64,000 nucleotides of DNA from Citreimonas salinaria. Its GTDB lineage: Bacteria; Pseudomonadota; Alphaproteobacteria; Rhodobacterales; Rhodobacteraceae. The stretch's first letter is position 1. Each line of letters starts with the position of its first letter. The notes beneath the pieces were generated by a model. The model was not told the DNA's origin. It did no database searches and saw only the letters and a list, made by a program, of their open reading frames with translations. A program made the position numbers and the translations under genes. Of this stretch, positions 23,045 through 33,369 are shown in pieces. Location: contig NZ_FNPF01000008.1 of NCBI RefSeq assembly GCF_900107235.1, positions 62,001 through 126,000 of the forward strand, read 5' to 3'.

Positions 23045-23532
23045 CGATCCGCCCCGCGCGGCCCGAGGATGCCGAGGCGATCGTCGCGATCTGGAACGCG
23101 GTGATCGACGGCACCGCCGTCACCTTCACCACCGAGCTGAAGACCCCGTCGGGCATCGCCGCCGACATCGCCGCGCGCGGCCCCGCCTTCCAGGTGGCCG
23201 AAGATCGGGGCCGCGTGCTGGGCTTCGCCACGTATTTCCCGTTCCGCGGCGGGCCGGGTTACGCCTTCACCAAGGAACACTCGATCCAGCTTGCCCCCGA
23301 AGCCCGCGGGCGGGGCCTCGGCCGCGCGCTCATGGTCGCGCTGGAGGACACGGCAAGGGCCGAGCGGGTGCATTCGCTCTGGGCTGGCGTCAGCGGCGAG
23401 AACCCCGGCGGCGTCGCCTTCCACGCCGCCCCGGGCTTTGTCGAGGTGGCCCGCCTGCCGCAGGTGGGGCGCAAGTTCGACCGCTGGATGGACCTTGTGC
23501 TGATGCAGAAATTCCTGTCCCCACCGCGCTGA
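23041..23532 (+). CDS. GNAT-family N-acetyltransferase (phosphinothricin/MddA-like)
   Basis: The 163-residue protein begins TIRPARPEDAEAIVAIWNAV. It has the acetyl-CoA loop in APEARGRGLGRALMVALED and the C-terminal ENPGGVAFHAAPGFVEVARL, followed by GRKFDRWMDLVLMQ. This set matches the phosphinothricin/methionine-sulfone N-acetyltransferase group. The start codon overlaps the upstream stop (ATGA). The exact amine substrate is unknown. Confidence 0.88.
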   Translation: MTIRPARPEDAEAIVAIWNAVIDGTAVTFTTELKTPSGIAADIAARGPAFQVAEDRGRVLGFATYFPFRGGPGYAFTKEHSIQLAPEARGRGLGRALMVALEDTARAERVHSLWAGVSGENPGGVAFHAAPGFVEVARLPQVGRKFDRWMDLVLMQKFLSPPR

Positions 23533-23563
23533 CATCCCCGGCGGCCTGGCATAGGATGACCCC

Positions 23564-24244
23564 ATGTCGATCTGGACCCGCATTACCGATCTGGTCGAGG
23601 CGCTGCGCAGCGGCGAAGGCCTTGCCGCGCTCTTCGAGCGGCTGCGCACGCCGCCCGAGCGCACGGTCGCGTTCACCATCGCGGTGATCGCGCTGTCGGC
23701 CAAGATGGCCAAGGCCGACGGGCAGGTGACCCGTGCCGAGGTCACCGCCTTCCGCGAGGTGTTCCACATCCCCCCCGAGGACGAGCCCGGCGCCGCGCGC
23801 GTCTTCAACCTGGCGCGGCAGGACGTGGCGGGGTTCGAGGAATACGCCCGGCGAATCGGCGCCATGTTCGGCGACCGGAAGGACACACTGTGCGACCTGA
23901 TGGAGGGGCTGTTCCACATCGCCCTGTCCGACGGCGCCTATCACCCGGCCGAGGATGCGTTCCTCGAGCGCGTGGCCGAGATCTTCGGCCTCGACCAGCG
24001 CCGCTTTGCCCGCCTGCGGGCGCGATTCGTGCCCGAAGCGCGGCGCGACCCTTACGCGATCCTGGGCGTCGATCCCGACACCCCGCTGCCCGAGATCCGC
24101 AAGGCCTGGCGCGGACTGGTGCGCGAAAGCCACCCCGACGCGATGATCGCGCGCGGCGTCCCCCCCGAGGCGGTGAAGCTGTCCGAGAAGCGGCTGATCG
24201 ACATCAACCGCGCGTGGGAGGAAATCTCGCGCCAGGCCGCCTGA
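23564..24244 (+). CDS. TerB/DjlA-like protein with C-terminal J domain
   Basis: The 226-residue protein has an N-terminal TerB-like helical domain (about 30-150: AKMAKADGQVTRAEVTAFRE, later FHIALSDGAYHPAEDAFLER). A J domain follows (about 163-226: DPYAILGVDPDTPLPEIRKA) with the HPD tripeptide in RESHPDAM. This resembles DjlA without its N-terminal membrane anchor. It would work with DnaK as a co-chaperone. Genes of this layout are common in Alphaproteobacteria. Confidence 0.88.
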   Translation: MSIWTRITDLVEALRSGEGLAALFERLRTPPERTVAFTIAVIALSAKMAKADGQVTRAEVTAFREVFHIPPEDEPGAARVFNLARQDVAGFEEYARRIGAMFGDRKDTLCDLMEGLFHIALSDGAYHPAEDAFLERVAEIFGLDQRRFARLRARFVPEARRDPYAILGVDPDTPLPEIRKAWRGLVRESHPDAMIARGVPPEAVKLSEKRLIDINRAWEEISRQAA

Positions 24245-24281
24245 GGATTGCGCGAGCGCGCCGCGGCCCTATCTTCAGGGC

Positions 24282-24719
24282 ATGACACGCATCGCAGCCT
24301 TCGCCCTGACCGCGCTTCTGTCCGCCACGCCGCTGGCCGCGCAGGAGCCGTTGCAGGACCAGCCCGTGCCCGAACCCTCCGAGGAGTCCGAAAGCTTCCG
24401 GATGATGGAGGAGGGCGCGCGCACCTTCTTCCGCGGCCTGATGGGAGAGATGGAGCCCGCGCTGGAGGGCCTGCAGGGCATGACCGAGCAGATGCGCCCC
24501 GCGCTGCGCGACTTCGTGGCCGAGATGGGCCCCGCCTTCCGCGACCTGATGACCGAGGTCGAGGACTGGTCGGTCTACCACGCGCCCGAGATCCTGCCCA
24601 ATGGCGACATCATCATCCGCCGGCGCGAGCCGCTGGAGGACGCGCCGGACGGCGTGCCCGACATCGCGCCGGGAACCGAGCCGCAGCCCGACAGCGAGAC
24701 CGGCGAGATCGAACTCTAG
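24282..24719 (+). CDS. Small secreted acidic protein of unknown function
   Basis: The 145-residue protein has a signal peptide (MTRIAAFALTALLSATPLAAQ) and an acidic mature chain. The middle contains repeated amphipathic helices (FRGLMGEMEPALEGLQGMTE, ALRDFVAEMGPAFRDLMTEV), and WSVYHAPEILPNGDIIIRRR follows. I do not recognise a characterised family, and no nucleotide-binding motif is visible. Its 3' end overlaps the ppx 3' end by 4 bases on the opposite strand. Confidence 0.75.
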   Translation: MTRIAAFALTALLSATPLAAQEPLQDQPVPEPSEESESFRMMEEGARTFFRGLMGEMEPALEGLQGMTEQMRPALRDFVAEMGPAFRDLMTEVEDWSVYHAPEILPNGDIIIRRREPLEDAPDGVPDIAPGTEPQPDSETGEIEL

Positions 24720-26263
24720 CCCTCGATCTGAAGGTCGAAATTGTCGGAGCCCAGCGCCGATGCGAGGGATTTGAACCGCGCCTGCGTGACCTCGCCGTAA
24801 AGCGGCGCAAGCTCTTCGCTCAGGTTCAGCCGCAGCCGGCGCTGCGCGGGGTGCCAGTCCAGCCGCGCGTTCTTCTGCCCGGCATCCACCGACCACAGCA
24901 TCGCGCCGAAGCGCATCGCCTTGCCCAGCACCTCGGCCTCGGTCTGGGCCTCGGGCGGCAGCAGGTCGTACAGTTCCTCGAACCGGGTGCCGTGCCGCTT
25001 GTTGCGGTAGCGGTGCAGCAGCGCCAGCCCCAGCCAGATGCGCTCGTGGTGCTTCAGCCCGCCGAGGTTGGCGCGCGTGGCGTAGTCGAAGCACACCTCG
25101 GCGCGGTAGTCGGGGTGCGCGCGCCAGCTGACGTCGTGCAGCAGGCAGGCGGCCCGCATCAGCCGCATCTGCGCCGGCTGCGCGTCGGGAAACAGCGGCA
25201 GCACGAAGTGGTACAGCGTCCGGCCGAAGCCGGGCATGCGCGCGTCCTTCTTCTCGGCGAAGCGGCAGGCCTCGATCAGCGGATCCCGGTCGCGCAGTTC
25301 CTGCGGCATCTGCTCGAACAGCAGCCCCTCGCGGATGCCGTAGGACGAGATCGCGATGTCCTTCGGCTGGAACGTCTCGATCAGCTGGCTGAGCACCTCG
25401 GATGCGTAGGGAACAAGCGCCATCCGCGACGAGGACAGGCCGCAGGCGTGGCGCAGCGAGTCCAGGTCCGCGGCCTCGATGAAGGCGACTGTCTCGCGCA
25501 CGGCGTCGGCGTCCATGCGGTATTCGTGCAGCACGTGCAGCGGATAGCCGCGCCGCTCCATGTCGATGCGCGCGATGGCGCGCCAGCTGCCGCCGACGAG
25601 GAACAGCCGGTCGCGCTGGGCGCCCATGTGCTGGGCCAGCGGTGCCATCGTCTGGCGGATGTACTTCTCGCGCGCCTTCTTGCCGCCCTCGAGATCCTTG
25701 AACTTCAGCGGACCGAGGGCAGAGGTCATGCGCTTGCCGACGCGGCCGCCGTGGATCTCGGCCAGTTCCATCGACGAGCCGCCGATGTCGCAGACCAGCC
25801 CGTAGCTGCCCGGCCAGCCCAGCAGCACGCCCTGCGCCGACAGCCGCGCCTCTTCCTCGCCGTCGATGACGTGGATCTTCAGCCCGGTCTCGGATTCCAG
25901 CTGCTTGCGGAATTCGGGTCCGTCCTCGGCGTCGCGCATCGCGGCGGTGGCGACCACCGTCAGCGGCGGCAGCTCCATCCCCCGCGCCAGCAGGCGGAAC
26001 CGCTTCAGCGCGGCCAGCGCGCGCTCGCGCCCTTCGGGGTTCAGGCGGCCGGTCTCGGCCATGCCGGCGCCGAGGGCGCACATGATCTTCTCGTTGTAGA
26101 AATAGGCCGGGCTGCGCGCGGCGCCGTTGAACACGACCAGCCGGACCGAGTTTGAGCCGATGTCGACCACGCCCACACGGGCGAGCGCGCGGGCCGAGGC
26201 ATCGTCGAAGAGCGGTCGCCCGAACGGGCCCCAATCCGGTTCGGTGGTGGTGTCGCCGTCCAC
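24716..26263 (-). CDS. ppx: Exopolyphosphatase (Ppx/GppA family)
   Basis: The 515-residue protein removes terminal phosphate from polyphosphate, or acts on pppGpp. The actin-like N-terminal motifs are VGVVDIGSNSVRLVVFNGA and VCDIGGSSMELAEIHGGRV. TVVATAAMRDAEDGPEFRKQ and the HD-like C-terminal part with LLHDVSWRAHPDYR follow. It lies downstream of ppk1 on the same strand, 91 bp away, so synthesis and breakdown of polyphosphate are linked. Confidence 0.93.
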   Translation of the reverse strand: MDGDTTTEPDWGPFGRPLFDDASARALARVGVVDIGSNSVRLVVFNGAARSPAYFYNEKIMCALGAGMAETGRLNPEGRERALAALKRFRLLARGMELPPLTVVATAAMRDAEDGPEFRKQLESETGLKIHVIDGEEEARLSAQGVLLGWPGSYGLVCDIGGSSMELAEIHGGRVGKRMTSALGPLKFKDLEGGKKAREKYIRQTMAPLAQHMGAQRDRLFLVGGSWRAIARIDMERRGYPLHVLHEYRMDADAVRETVAFIEAADLDSLRHACGLSSSRMALVPYASEVLSQLIETFQPKDIAISSYGIREGLLFEQMPQELRDRDPLIEACRFAEKKDARMPGFGRTLYHFVLPLFPDAQPAQMRLMRAACLLHDVSWRAHPDYRAEVCFDYATRANLGGLKHHERIWLGLALLHRYRNKRHGTRFEELYDLLPPEAQTEAEVLGKAMRFGAMLWSVDAGQKNARLDWHPAQRRLRLNLSEELAPLYGEVTQARFKSLASALGSDNFDLQIEG

Positions 26264-26354
26264 GTCGTCATCCCCACTTAGGCGCCCCTACGTAGAACCG
26301 ACCGGGCGGCGGGGTCAATCGCCCGTTCGCGGCCCTGCCGCCGGGGGGCGGCGC

Positions 26355-28589
26355 TCAATCCTCGGTATGGGTCAGCTTGGGCACGTCGCCCGCCCCGGCC
26401 GAGCCGCGGCCCGACAGCGAGGGGTTCTCCATGAAGAAACGATGGCAGTTGAACGCGAAGACGCCCTCTGGCACCGGCTCGCGGGTGAAATGCCCCTCGG
26501 GCGCCATGACCCAGCTTTGCGCCGTGTCGGCAAGGTTCGCGGCCATGATCTGGCTGACGATCTGCGCCTTCACGGTGGCGTTGTGGATCTCGACGCCGGT
26601 TTCCACCCGGCGGTTGAGGTTGCGCCCCATCCAGTCCGCCGAGGACAGGAACACCCGTGCCTTGGCGTGCGGCAACCCGTGGCCGTTGCCGAAGCAGATG
26701 ATGCGCGAATGCTCCAGGTATCGCCCGACGATGGATTTCACGCGGATGTTGTCCGACAGGCCCTTCACCCCCGGCCGCAGCCCGCAGATGCCCCGGATCA
26801 CGCAGTCGATCCGCACGCCGGCCTGGCTGGCGGCGTAGAGCGCGTCGATCATGTCGGATTCGATCAGCGAGTTCAGCTTGATCCAGATCTGCGCCGGCCG
26901 ACCCGCCCGGGCATGCTCGGCCTCGGCCGCGATCAGGTCCAGCATCCCCTGCTTGAGGCTGTGCGGCGAGATGTAGATGTTCTCGAGCCCCGCCGGCATG
27001 GCGTAGCCGCTGAGGTAGTTGAAGATCTTCGCGGCATCCCGCCCCAGCGCCGCGTCGCAGGTGAAGAACGACAGGTCGGTGTAGATCTTGGCCGTGATGG
27101 GATGGTAATTGCCGGTGCCCCAGTGGGTGTATGTCACCAGCTTGCTGCCCTCGCGGCGGACCACCTGGCTGATCTTGGCGTGGGTCTTCCAGTCGAGAAA
27201 TCCGTAGACCACATGCGCGCCCGCGCGCTCCAGCCGGCGAGATTGCCGGATATTGGCGGCCTCGTCGAAACGGGCCTTCAGTTCCACCAGCGCGGTGACG
27301 GATTTCCCGTCCTCGGCCGCCTCGCACAGCGCCTCGACGATCGGAGAGTTGCGCGAGGTTCGGTACAGCGTCTGCTTGATCGCCACCACGTTCGGATCGC
27401 GTGCCGCGCGGCTGATGAAACGCACCACCATGTCGAACGTCTCGTAGGGGTGGTGCAGCAGCATGTCCTTCTGCGCGATGGCGGCGAACATGTCGCCCTC
27501 GTGGTCCTGCACGCGCTCGGGGACGCGGGGCGTGAAGCTGGGCCACAGCAGGTCGGGCCGCGACTCGAGCACCAGTTCCTTGAGGTCCGCCGCCCCCAGC
27601 ATCCCGTCGAGTTCGATCACCTCGTCCTCGTTCACGTGCAGCTCGCGCATGACGATCCGGCGCAGGCCGGCGGGCGCGCCGCGCGAGACCGTCAGGCGCA
27701 CCACCTCGCCGCGGCGGCGGCGCTTCAGCGCGACCTCGAACTCGCGCACCAGGTCCTCGGCCTCTTCCTCGACCTCGATGTCGCTGTCGCGCAGCACGCG
27801 GAACCCGAAGTGATCCTTCACGATGTAGCCGGGGAACAGGCTGTCGATGTGCAGCAGCAGCACGTCTTCGAGCAGGATGAAGCGGCTTTCGCCCTTTTCC
27901 GCCGGCAGCACCATGAACCGATCGATCTGCGCCGGGATCGGCAGCAGCGCCTGCAGCCCGCGCCCGTCGCGTTCGCGTTCCAGCTGCAGCGCCAGGCAAT
28001 AGCCCATGCTGGCGATGAACGGGAAAGGGTGCGCGGGGTCGATGGCCAGCGGCGACAGCACCGGGAAGACCTGCGCCAGGAACGTCTCGGCCAGGAAGGC
28101 GCGGTCCGCGTCGGTCAGCGCGTCGCGCCGGACGATCGTGATGCCCTGCTCGGACATCAGCGCGCGCAATTCCCCCAGCACGCGCTGCTGCGCACCCATC
28201 AGCCGGCGGGCGTCGGCGTCGATCAGCTCCAGCTGCTGGGCCGGCGTCAGGCCGTCGTCGGCCGGGCTGGTATTGCCCGCCTGCGCCAGTTCGCGCAGGC
28301 CCGCCACGCGGACGGTATAGAACTCGTCGAGGTTCGCCGACGAGATCGACAGGAAGCGCAGCCGCTCCAGCAGCGGCACGCGGGTATTCTCGGCCTCCTC
28401 CAGCACGCGCCAGTTGAAGCCCAGCCAGGACAGCTCGCGGTTGACGAAGCGCCCCGGCCCGGACAGGTCCAGGCCCTCGATCTCGACCGCCGGCGGAAGC
28501 GGCGACTTGAGGAAATCGGCATTGGTCATGGCGGGGTTGTCGGGCCCCGATGCAACGGTTTCGTGACGCACGGGTTCAGGATCGGCCAT
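26355..28589 (-). CDS. ppk1: Polyphosphate kinase 1
   Basis: The protein (744 residues from this start) makes polyphosphate from ATP. Visible signatures are RFVNRELSWLGFNWRVLEEA near the N-terminus, VFLSSADWMGRNLNRRVETG, and VTYTHWGTGNYHPITAKIYT with the phospho-acceptor histidine. The ATG at 28589 has GAAGG upstream and overlaps the end of hda by 14 bases. An alternative ATG at 28529 has a weaker site; a TTG at 28607 is also in frame. ppx follows downstream. Confidence 0.94.
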   Translation of the reverse strand: MADPEPVRHETVASGPDNPAMTNADFLKSPLPPAVEIEGLDLSGPGRFVNRELSWLGFNWRVLEEAENTRVPLLERLRFLSISSANLDEFYTVRVAGLRELAQAGNTSPADDGLTPAQQLELIDADARRLMGAQQRVLGELRALMSEQGITIVRRDALTDADRAFLAETFLAQVFPVLSPLAIDPAHPFPFIASMGYCLALQLERERDGRGLQALLPIPAQIDRFMVLPAEKGESRFILLEDVLLLHIDSLFPGYIVKDHFGFRVLRDSDIEVEEEAEDLVREFEVALKRRRRGEVVRLTVSRGAPAGLRRIVMRELHVNEDEVIELDGMLGAADLKELVLESRPDLLWPSFTPRVPERVQDHEGDMFAAIAQKDMLLHHPYETFDMVVRFISRAARDPNVVAIKQTLYRTSRNSPIVEALCEAAEDGKSVTALVELKARFDEAANIRQSRRLERAGAHVVYGFLDWKTHAKISQVVRREGSKLVTYTHWGTGNYHPITAKIYTDLSFFTCDAALGRDAAKIFNYLSGYAMPAGLENIYISPHSLKQGMLDLIAAEAEHARAGRPAQIWIKLNSLIESDMIDALYAASQAGVRIDCVIRGICGLRPGVKGLSDNIRVKSIVGRYLEHSRIICFGNGHGLPHAKARVFLSSADWMGRNLNRRVETGVEIHNATVKAQIVSQIMAANLADTAQSWVMAPEGHFTREPVPEGVFAFNCHRFFMENPSLSGRGSAGAGDVPKLTHTED

Positions 28590-29277
28590 CGGGGCGGCCT
28601 TCAGCAAGGGTTTCGAGGACGCGCATCGCCAGGGGCCGCGTGATCGCCCCCTTGCGCGCCAGCGCCGCGCGGTCCAGCGCTTCGACGATGCGCTGCGCCG
28701 CGCGATAGCTGCGCGGCATGCGCGTCAGCAGGTAGGGAATCACGTCGGGCGCGGGCACGGTCTGATGATCGCCGAACAGCTTGGCCAGCAGCGCCGCCAG
28801 CAGCGTGTCGTCGGGCTCGGGCAGAGCGACGGCCTGCGTGCCCAGCATCCGGCTGCGCAGGTCGGGCAGCGTCAGCGACCAGTGGTTCGGCGCCCGCCGC
28901 GCGGTCAGCAGCAGCGCGTGCCCCTCGGCCAGCACCAGGTTGTGCAGGTGGAACAGCGCGGCCTCGGCCCCGGCGTCGCCTGCGATTCGGTCCGCGTCCT
29001 CGACGCAGACCGACCTGTCCGCCAGCGCGGCGATGTCGGCGTCCGCCAGCGTGTCGGCCGGCACGATGCGCGCGCCGCTCTGCGCCGCCCAGACATGCGC
29101 CAGGTGCGACTTGCCGGCGCCTTCCGGCCCCGTCAGCACGCATTTGCGCGACGCCCAGGTCGGCCAGGCCTCGATCACCGCCACCGCCATCGCGTTTGCG
29201 GGCGAGACGAAGAAGTCCTCGCGCCCAAGCGCCGTGCGCGCGGGCAGTGGAAGCGGAAGCTGGCGGATGGCGGTCAT
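28576..29277 (-). CDS. hda: DnaA-related regulatory protein Hda
   Basis: The 233-residue protein is a shortened DnaA AAA+ domain. It begins with RQLPLPLPARTALGREDFFV, where the QLPLPL motif is the Hda clamp-binding segment. Walker A is GPEGAGKSHLAHVWAAQSG and the Walker B region is RSVCVEDADRI. There is no DNA-binding domain IV. Hda with the sliding clamp stimulates ATP hydrolysis by DnaA and prevents re-initiation. It overlaps the upstream permease gene by ATGA and overlaps ppk1 downstream. Confidence 0.9.
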   Translation of the reverse strand: MTAIRQLPLPLPARTALGREDFFVSPANAMAVAVIEAWPTWASRKCVLTGPEGAGKSHLAHVWAAQSGARIVPADTLADADIAALADRSVCVEDADRIAGDAGAEAALFHLHNLVLAEGHALLLTARRAPNHWSLTLPDLRSRMLGTQAVALPEPDDTLLAALLAKLFGDHQTVPAPDVIPYLLTRMPRSYRAAQRIVEALDRAALARKGAITRPLAMRVLETLAEGRPDGRS

Positions 29278-30365
29278 GGCAGGTCGCGGTCGATTGCGGG
29301 GCGGCCGGATTCGGATGCGACCCCACCGTAAAGCTGAGACTCCTTGTAACGCCGCGCGACGAACCGCGCCAGAACGCCCAGCGCAGCGGCCAAGGGCACC
29401 GCCACCAGAAGGCCCACGAACCCGAAGAGCGAGCCGAACACCGTCAGCGCCAGCAGCAGCCAGACCGGGTGCAGCCCTACGCTGCCGCCCACCCAGCGCG
29501 GCGTCAGCACGTTGCCCTCGATGAACTGGCCGGACTGGAAGATCGCCCAGACCACGATGATCCAGATCCAGTCGCCCCAGAACTGGAACAGCGCCAGCCC
29601 GATCGCCAAGGCACCGCCGACGATCGCGCCCACGTAGGGGATGAAGGTCAGCAGGCCCGCGACCACGCCCACCACCAGCCCGAACTGCAGGCCCACCAGC
29701 CACAGCGCCACCGCGTAATACACCCCCAGCGCCAGGCAGACCGAGCCCATGCCCCGTACGAACCCCGCCAGCACCGCATCGACCTCGCGCGCGAGCTGGC
29801 GGATCGTGTCGACGTGATCGCGCGGCAGCAGGTCGTCGACGCGGGCGACCATGTTGTCCCAGTCGACCAGCATGTAGATCGCCACCACCGGCACGATCAC
29901 GAACAGCAGGATCACGCTCAGCAGCGACGCGGCCGAGCTCAGCGCCGTCTGGACCAGCTGGCCGCCGCGCTCGCGGATCGTGTCGCCGATGCCCACCAGC
30001 GCCACGCGGACCGAGCTGTCCTCGTCCATGATCTGCGGAAAGCGGCCGGTCAGGAAGGTTTGCAGGTCGCGGAACAGCTGCGGGGCGAGGTCGACCAGCT
30101 GCACGGTCTGCTGCACCAGCGCCGGCACCACCGCCAGCGCGATCACCACGAACAGCACCAGCGCGGCGAAGGTGATGACCGCCACGGACAGCACGCGGCT
30201 CAGGCCCAGCCGCTCCAGCCGGTCGGCCAGCGGGTCCAGCGCATAGGCGATCGCGCCGCCCAGGATGAACGGCAGCAGGACGTCGCCCAGCAGCCACAGG
30301 ACCACGGCCAGCACCGCCAGCGCGATACCCCAGTATTTCAGCTGTTCCCTGACGGGCAGCGCCAT
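29274..30365 (-). CDS. AI-2E (PerM-like) family permease
   Basis: The 363-residue protein has about eight hydrophobic segments in the AI-2E family layout: paired helices near the N-terminus ([20 protein letters not shown]), a central soluble loop with [19 protein letters not shown], and [20 protein letters not shown] plus [20 protein letters not shown] near the end. Members transport diverse small molecules or Na+/H+; the substrate is not predictable. The ATG at 30365 has AAGGATCGG upstream. Its stop overlaps the hda start. Confidence 0.88.
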   Translation of the reverse strand: MALPVREQLKYWGIALAVLAVVLWLLGDVLLPFILGGAIAYALDPLADRLERLGLSRVLSVAVITFAALVLFVVIALAVVPALVQQTVQLVDLAPQLFRDLQTFLTGRFPQIMDEDSSVRVALVGIGDTIRERGGQLVQTALSSAASLLSVILLFVIVPVVAIYMLVDWDNMVARVDDLLPRDHVDTIRQLAREVDAVLAGFVRGMGSVCLALGVYYAVALWLVGLQFGLVVGVVAGLLTFIPYVGAIVGGALAIGLALFQFWGDWIWIIVVWAIFQSGQFIEGNVLTPRWVGGSVGLHPVWLLLALTVFGSLFGFVGLLVAVPLAAALGVLARFVARRYKESQLYGGVASESGRPAIDRDLP

Positions 30366-30493
30366 GGCGTCCGATCCTTGCGTTTCACCCTTCATCGCCT
30401 GCACGAACGCCTCGCGCAAGGCCCGAGGGTCCCTTGCCAAGTCCCGGCCCTTGCGCCACAACCGGCGCGCATCCGAGACGCGAAGGGGAGCCC

Positions 30494-31837
30494 ATGCGCC
30501 TGTCGAGATATTTCCTGCCGGTTCTCAAGGAAACGCCGTCCGAGGCGCAGATCGTCAGCCACCGCTACATGCTGCGCGCCGGCATGATCAAGCAGGCCAG
30601 CGCAGGCATCTATTCGTGGCTGCCGCTGGGCTACAAGGTCCTGCGCAACATCGAGGCGATCGTCCACGAGGAGCAGCAGCGCGCGGGCCACATCCCGATG
30701 CTGATGCCGACGCTGCAATCGGCGGACCTGTGGCGCGAAAGCGGCCGCTACGACGCCTACGGCCCCGAGATGCTGCGCATCCGCGACCGACAGGACCGCG
30801 ACATGCTGTACGGTCCCACCAACGAGGAACTGATCACCGACATCTTCCGCAGCCACGTCAGCAGCTACAAGGACCTGCCGCTGACGCTCTACCACATCCA
30901 GTGGAAGTTCCGCGACGAGATCCGGCCGCGTTTCGGCGTCATGCGGGGCCGCGAGTTCCTGATGAAGGACGGCTACAACTTCGACCTCACGAAAGAGGAC
31001 GCGCTGCACGCCTACAACCGCCACCTGGTCAGCTACCTGCGCAGCTACGAGCGGATGGGGCTTCAGGCGATTCCGATGCGAGCCGACAGCGGCCCGATCG
31101 GCGGCGACGACACGCACGAATTCCTCGTGCTCGCCGAGACCGGCGAGTCGGAGGTGTTCTACGATTCCGAGATCACCGACCTGAAGTTCGGCGACCGTGC
31201 CATCGACTACGACGACCACGCCCAGTGCCGCGCCGTGCTCGAGGAATTCACCTCGCGTTACGCCCGCACCGACGAGACCCACGACGAGGCGCTGTTCAAC
31301 CAGGTCCCCGAGGAACGCCGCCGCACCGCGCGCGGCATCGAGGTCGGGCAGATCTTCTACTTCGGCACGAAATACTCCGAGCCGATGGGCGCCACGGTGC
31401 AGGGGCCCGACGGGCAGGCGGTCCCGGTGCACATGGGCAGCCACGGCATCGGCGTCTCGCGCCTGCTGGGCGCGATCATCGAGGCCAGCCACGACGACAG
31501 GGGCATCATCTGGCCCGAGGGCGTCACGCCCTTCCATTGCGGCATCGTGAACCTGAAATCCGGTGACGAGGCCGCCGACGCGGCCTGCCGGTCGATCTAC
31601 GATTCGCTGACCGCGCTGGGGCTCGAGCCGCTCTACGACGATACCGACGACCGGGCCGGCGCCAAGTTCGCCACGATGGACCTGATCGGCCTGCCGTGGC
31701 GCATCACGGTCGGGCCGCGCGGGCTCAAGAACGGCGTGGTCGAACTGACCAGCCGCCGTACCGGCACCAGCGAGGAGCTGCCCCCCGAGCAGGCCGTCGA
31801 GCGCATCGCGCAGATCTACGGCAAGGCCTCCGCCTAA
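30494..31837 (+). CDS. proS: Prolyl-tRNA synthetase (short alphaproteobacterial form)
   Basis: The 447-residue enzyme charges tRNA-Pro. Class II motifs are visible: [20 protein letters not shown] at the start, [20 protein letters not shown] with motif 2 [20 protein letters not shown], and motif 3-like [16 protein letters not shown]. It lacks the ~180-residue INS editing domain of E. coli ProS, as expected for the short alphaproteobacterial type. GAAGGGGAG precedes the ATG at 30494. It diverges from the AI-2E permease gene. Confidence 0.96.
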   Translation: MRLSRYFLPVLKETPSEAQIVSHRYMLRAGMIKQASAGIYSWLPLGYKVLRNIEAIVHEEQQRAGHIPMLMPTLQSADLWRESGRYDAYGPEMLRIRDRQDRDMLYGPTNEELITDIFRSHVSSYKDLPLTLYHIQWKFRDEIRPRFGVMRGREFLMKDGYNFDLTKEDALHAYNRHLVSYLRSYERMGLQAIPMRADSGPIGGDDTHEFLVLAETGESEVFYDSEITDLKFGDRAIDYDDHAQCRAVLEEFTSRYARTDETHDEALFNQVPEERRRTARGIEVGQIFYFGTKYSEPMGATVQGPDGQAVPVHMGSHGIGVSRLLGAIIEASHDDRGIIWPEGVTPFHCGIVNLKSGDEAADAACRSIYDSLTALGLEPLYDDTDDRAGAKFATMDLIGLPWRITVGPRGLKNGVVELTSRRTGTSEELPPEQAVERIAQIYGKASA

Positions 31838-31840
31838 AGC

Positions 31841-31870
31841 GCCGGCCGGCCAGGCGGCCGGCCTGCTTCG
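31841..31870 (+). terminator. Possible hairpin after proS
   Basis: GCCGGCC and GGCCGGC arms surround GGCCAGGC directly after the proS stop. There is no T-tract. proS converges with glmM, so a terminator is expected, but this one is weak. The rest of the 180-bp gap shows no other feature. Confidence 0.3.
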
Positions 31871-32019
31871 TCTGTCCCGAAGGATTCCAAGGAGCCCGCG
31901 AAGCGGGCGGGGGCAGAGCGCCCATTCCCGTGTCTGCCCGCTGCGCCGACGGGGCAGAACCCCGATTCCCTTGCTCGTCCGCAGCGCGGACTGGGGCACC
32001 GGCGGGGCGGGCGCCGCCC

Positions 32020-33369
32020 CTAGCGGGCCGCGACCGCCTCGACCTCGGCGATGATACCCGACACGATCTCGTTCATCAGGGCCGAATCCTCGCATTCCGC
32101 CATGACGCGGATCAGCGGCTCGGTCCCCGACTTGCGGATCAGCAGCCGGCCCTTGCCGTCCAGCACCGCCTCGGCCTCGGCGATGGCGGCGCGGACCGAA
32201 GCGTTCTCCAGCGGCGCCTGCGCGGGATCGTAGCGCACGTTTCGCAGCAATTGCGGCACCAACTCGAAGCTGGCCGCCAGTTCGGACGCCGGCTTTCCGG
32301 AGCGCGCCATCTCGGTCAGGAATTGCAGTGCGGCCATGAGCCCGTCGCCGGTGGTCGCGTAATCGGTCATCACGATGTGGCCCGACTGCTCGCCGCCCAG
32401 GTTCCAGCCGCCCTTGCGCATCGCCTCGACGACGTAGCGGTCGCCGACCTGCGTGCGCTCCAGCCGCAGGCCGCGCCCGGTCAGGAAGCGCTCCAGCCCG
32501 AGGTTCGACATCACCGTCGCGACCACGGTGCCGCCTTTCAGGCGGTCCTCCTCCTCCCAGCGGGCGGCCATCAGCGCCATGATCTGGTCGCCGTCCGCGA
32601 TGGTGCCGTTCTGGTCGATCAGGACGATCCGATCCGCGTCGCCGTCCAGGCAGATGCCCACGTCGGCGCCGGTCTCCAGGACCAGCGCCGCCGCCGCCTG
32701 CGGCTTGGTCGAGCCGCATTCCGCGTTGATGTTGTGCCCGTCGGGCTTGACCCCCATGGGGATCACGTCGGCGCCCAGTTCCCACAGGACCTCGGGCGCG
32801 GTGCGGTAGGCGGCGCCGTTGGCGCAATCGACCACGACCTTCATCCCGTCCAGCCGCAGGCCCGGCGGCAGGGTGGATTTCACCCGCTCCTGGTAGCGGA
32901 AGCGGCCGTCGTCGATGCGCTGGGCGCGGCCGATATTGGCCGGCGCCGCGGGTTCCACGCCCGCGTCCATCAGCGCCTCGATCTCGGTCTCGACCGCGTC
33001 GGACAGCTTGTAGCCGTCGGGGCCGAAGAACTTGATCCCGTTGTCGGCCGCCGGGTTGTGGCTGGCCGAGATCATGATCCCGAGGTCCGCGCGCATGGAC
33101 GGCGTCAGCAGGCCCACCGCCGGCGTCGGCACCGGGCCCAGCAGCAGCACGTTCATGCCGGTGCTGGTCAGCCCGGCGGTCAGCGCGTTCTCGAACATGT
33201 AGCCCGACAGGCGTGTGTCCTTGCCGATCACCACGCGGTGCACGCCGTGATGCTCGTTGCGGAAATACCGCCCGACTGCGGCGCCCAGCTCCAGCGCAAG
33301 GTGCGCGGTCATGGGATGGGCGTTCGCGGTGCCGCGTACCCCGTCGGTTCCGAACAGCTTACGCGACAT
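32020..33369 (-). CDS. glmM: Phosphoglucosamine mutase
   Basis: The 449-residue enzyme converts glucosamine-6-phosphate to glucosamine-1-phosphate for UDP-GlcNAc. It begins [14 protein letters not shown]. The phosphoserine loop is [20 protein letters not shown], the metal loop is [13 protein letters not shown], and the C-terminal phosphate-binding loop is [15 protein letters not shown]. It overlaps the folP 3' end by 11 bases, as is common for folP-glmM pairs. Confidence 0.96.
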   Translation of the reverse strand: MSRKLFGTDGVRGTANAHPMTAHLALELGAAVGRYFRNEHHGVHRVVIGKDTRLSGYMFENALTAGLTSTGMNVLLLGPVPTPAVGLLTPSMRADLGIMISASHNPAADNGIKFFGPDGYKLSDAVETEIEALMDAGVEPAAPANIGRAQRIDDGRFRYQERVKSTLPPGLRLDGMKVVVDCANGAAYRTAPEVLWELGADVIPMGVKPDGHNINAECGSTKPQAAAALVLETGADVGICLDGDADRIVLIDQNGTIADGDQIMALMAARWEEEDRLKGGTVVATVMSNLGLERFLTGRGLRLERTQVGDRYVVEAMRKGGWNLGGEQSGHIVMTDYATTGDGLMAALQFLTEMARSGKPASELAASFELVPQLLRNVRYDPAQAPLENASVRAAIAEAEAVLDGKGRLLIRKSGTEPLIRVMAECEDSALMNEIVSGIIAEVEAVAAR

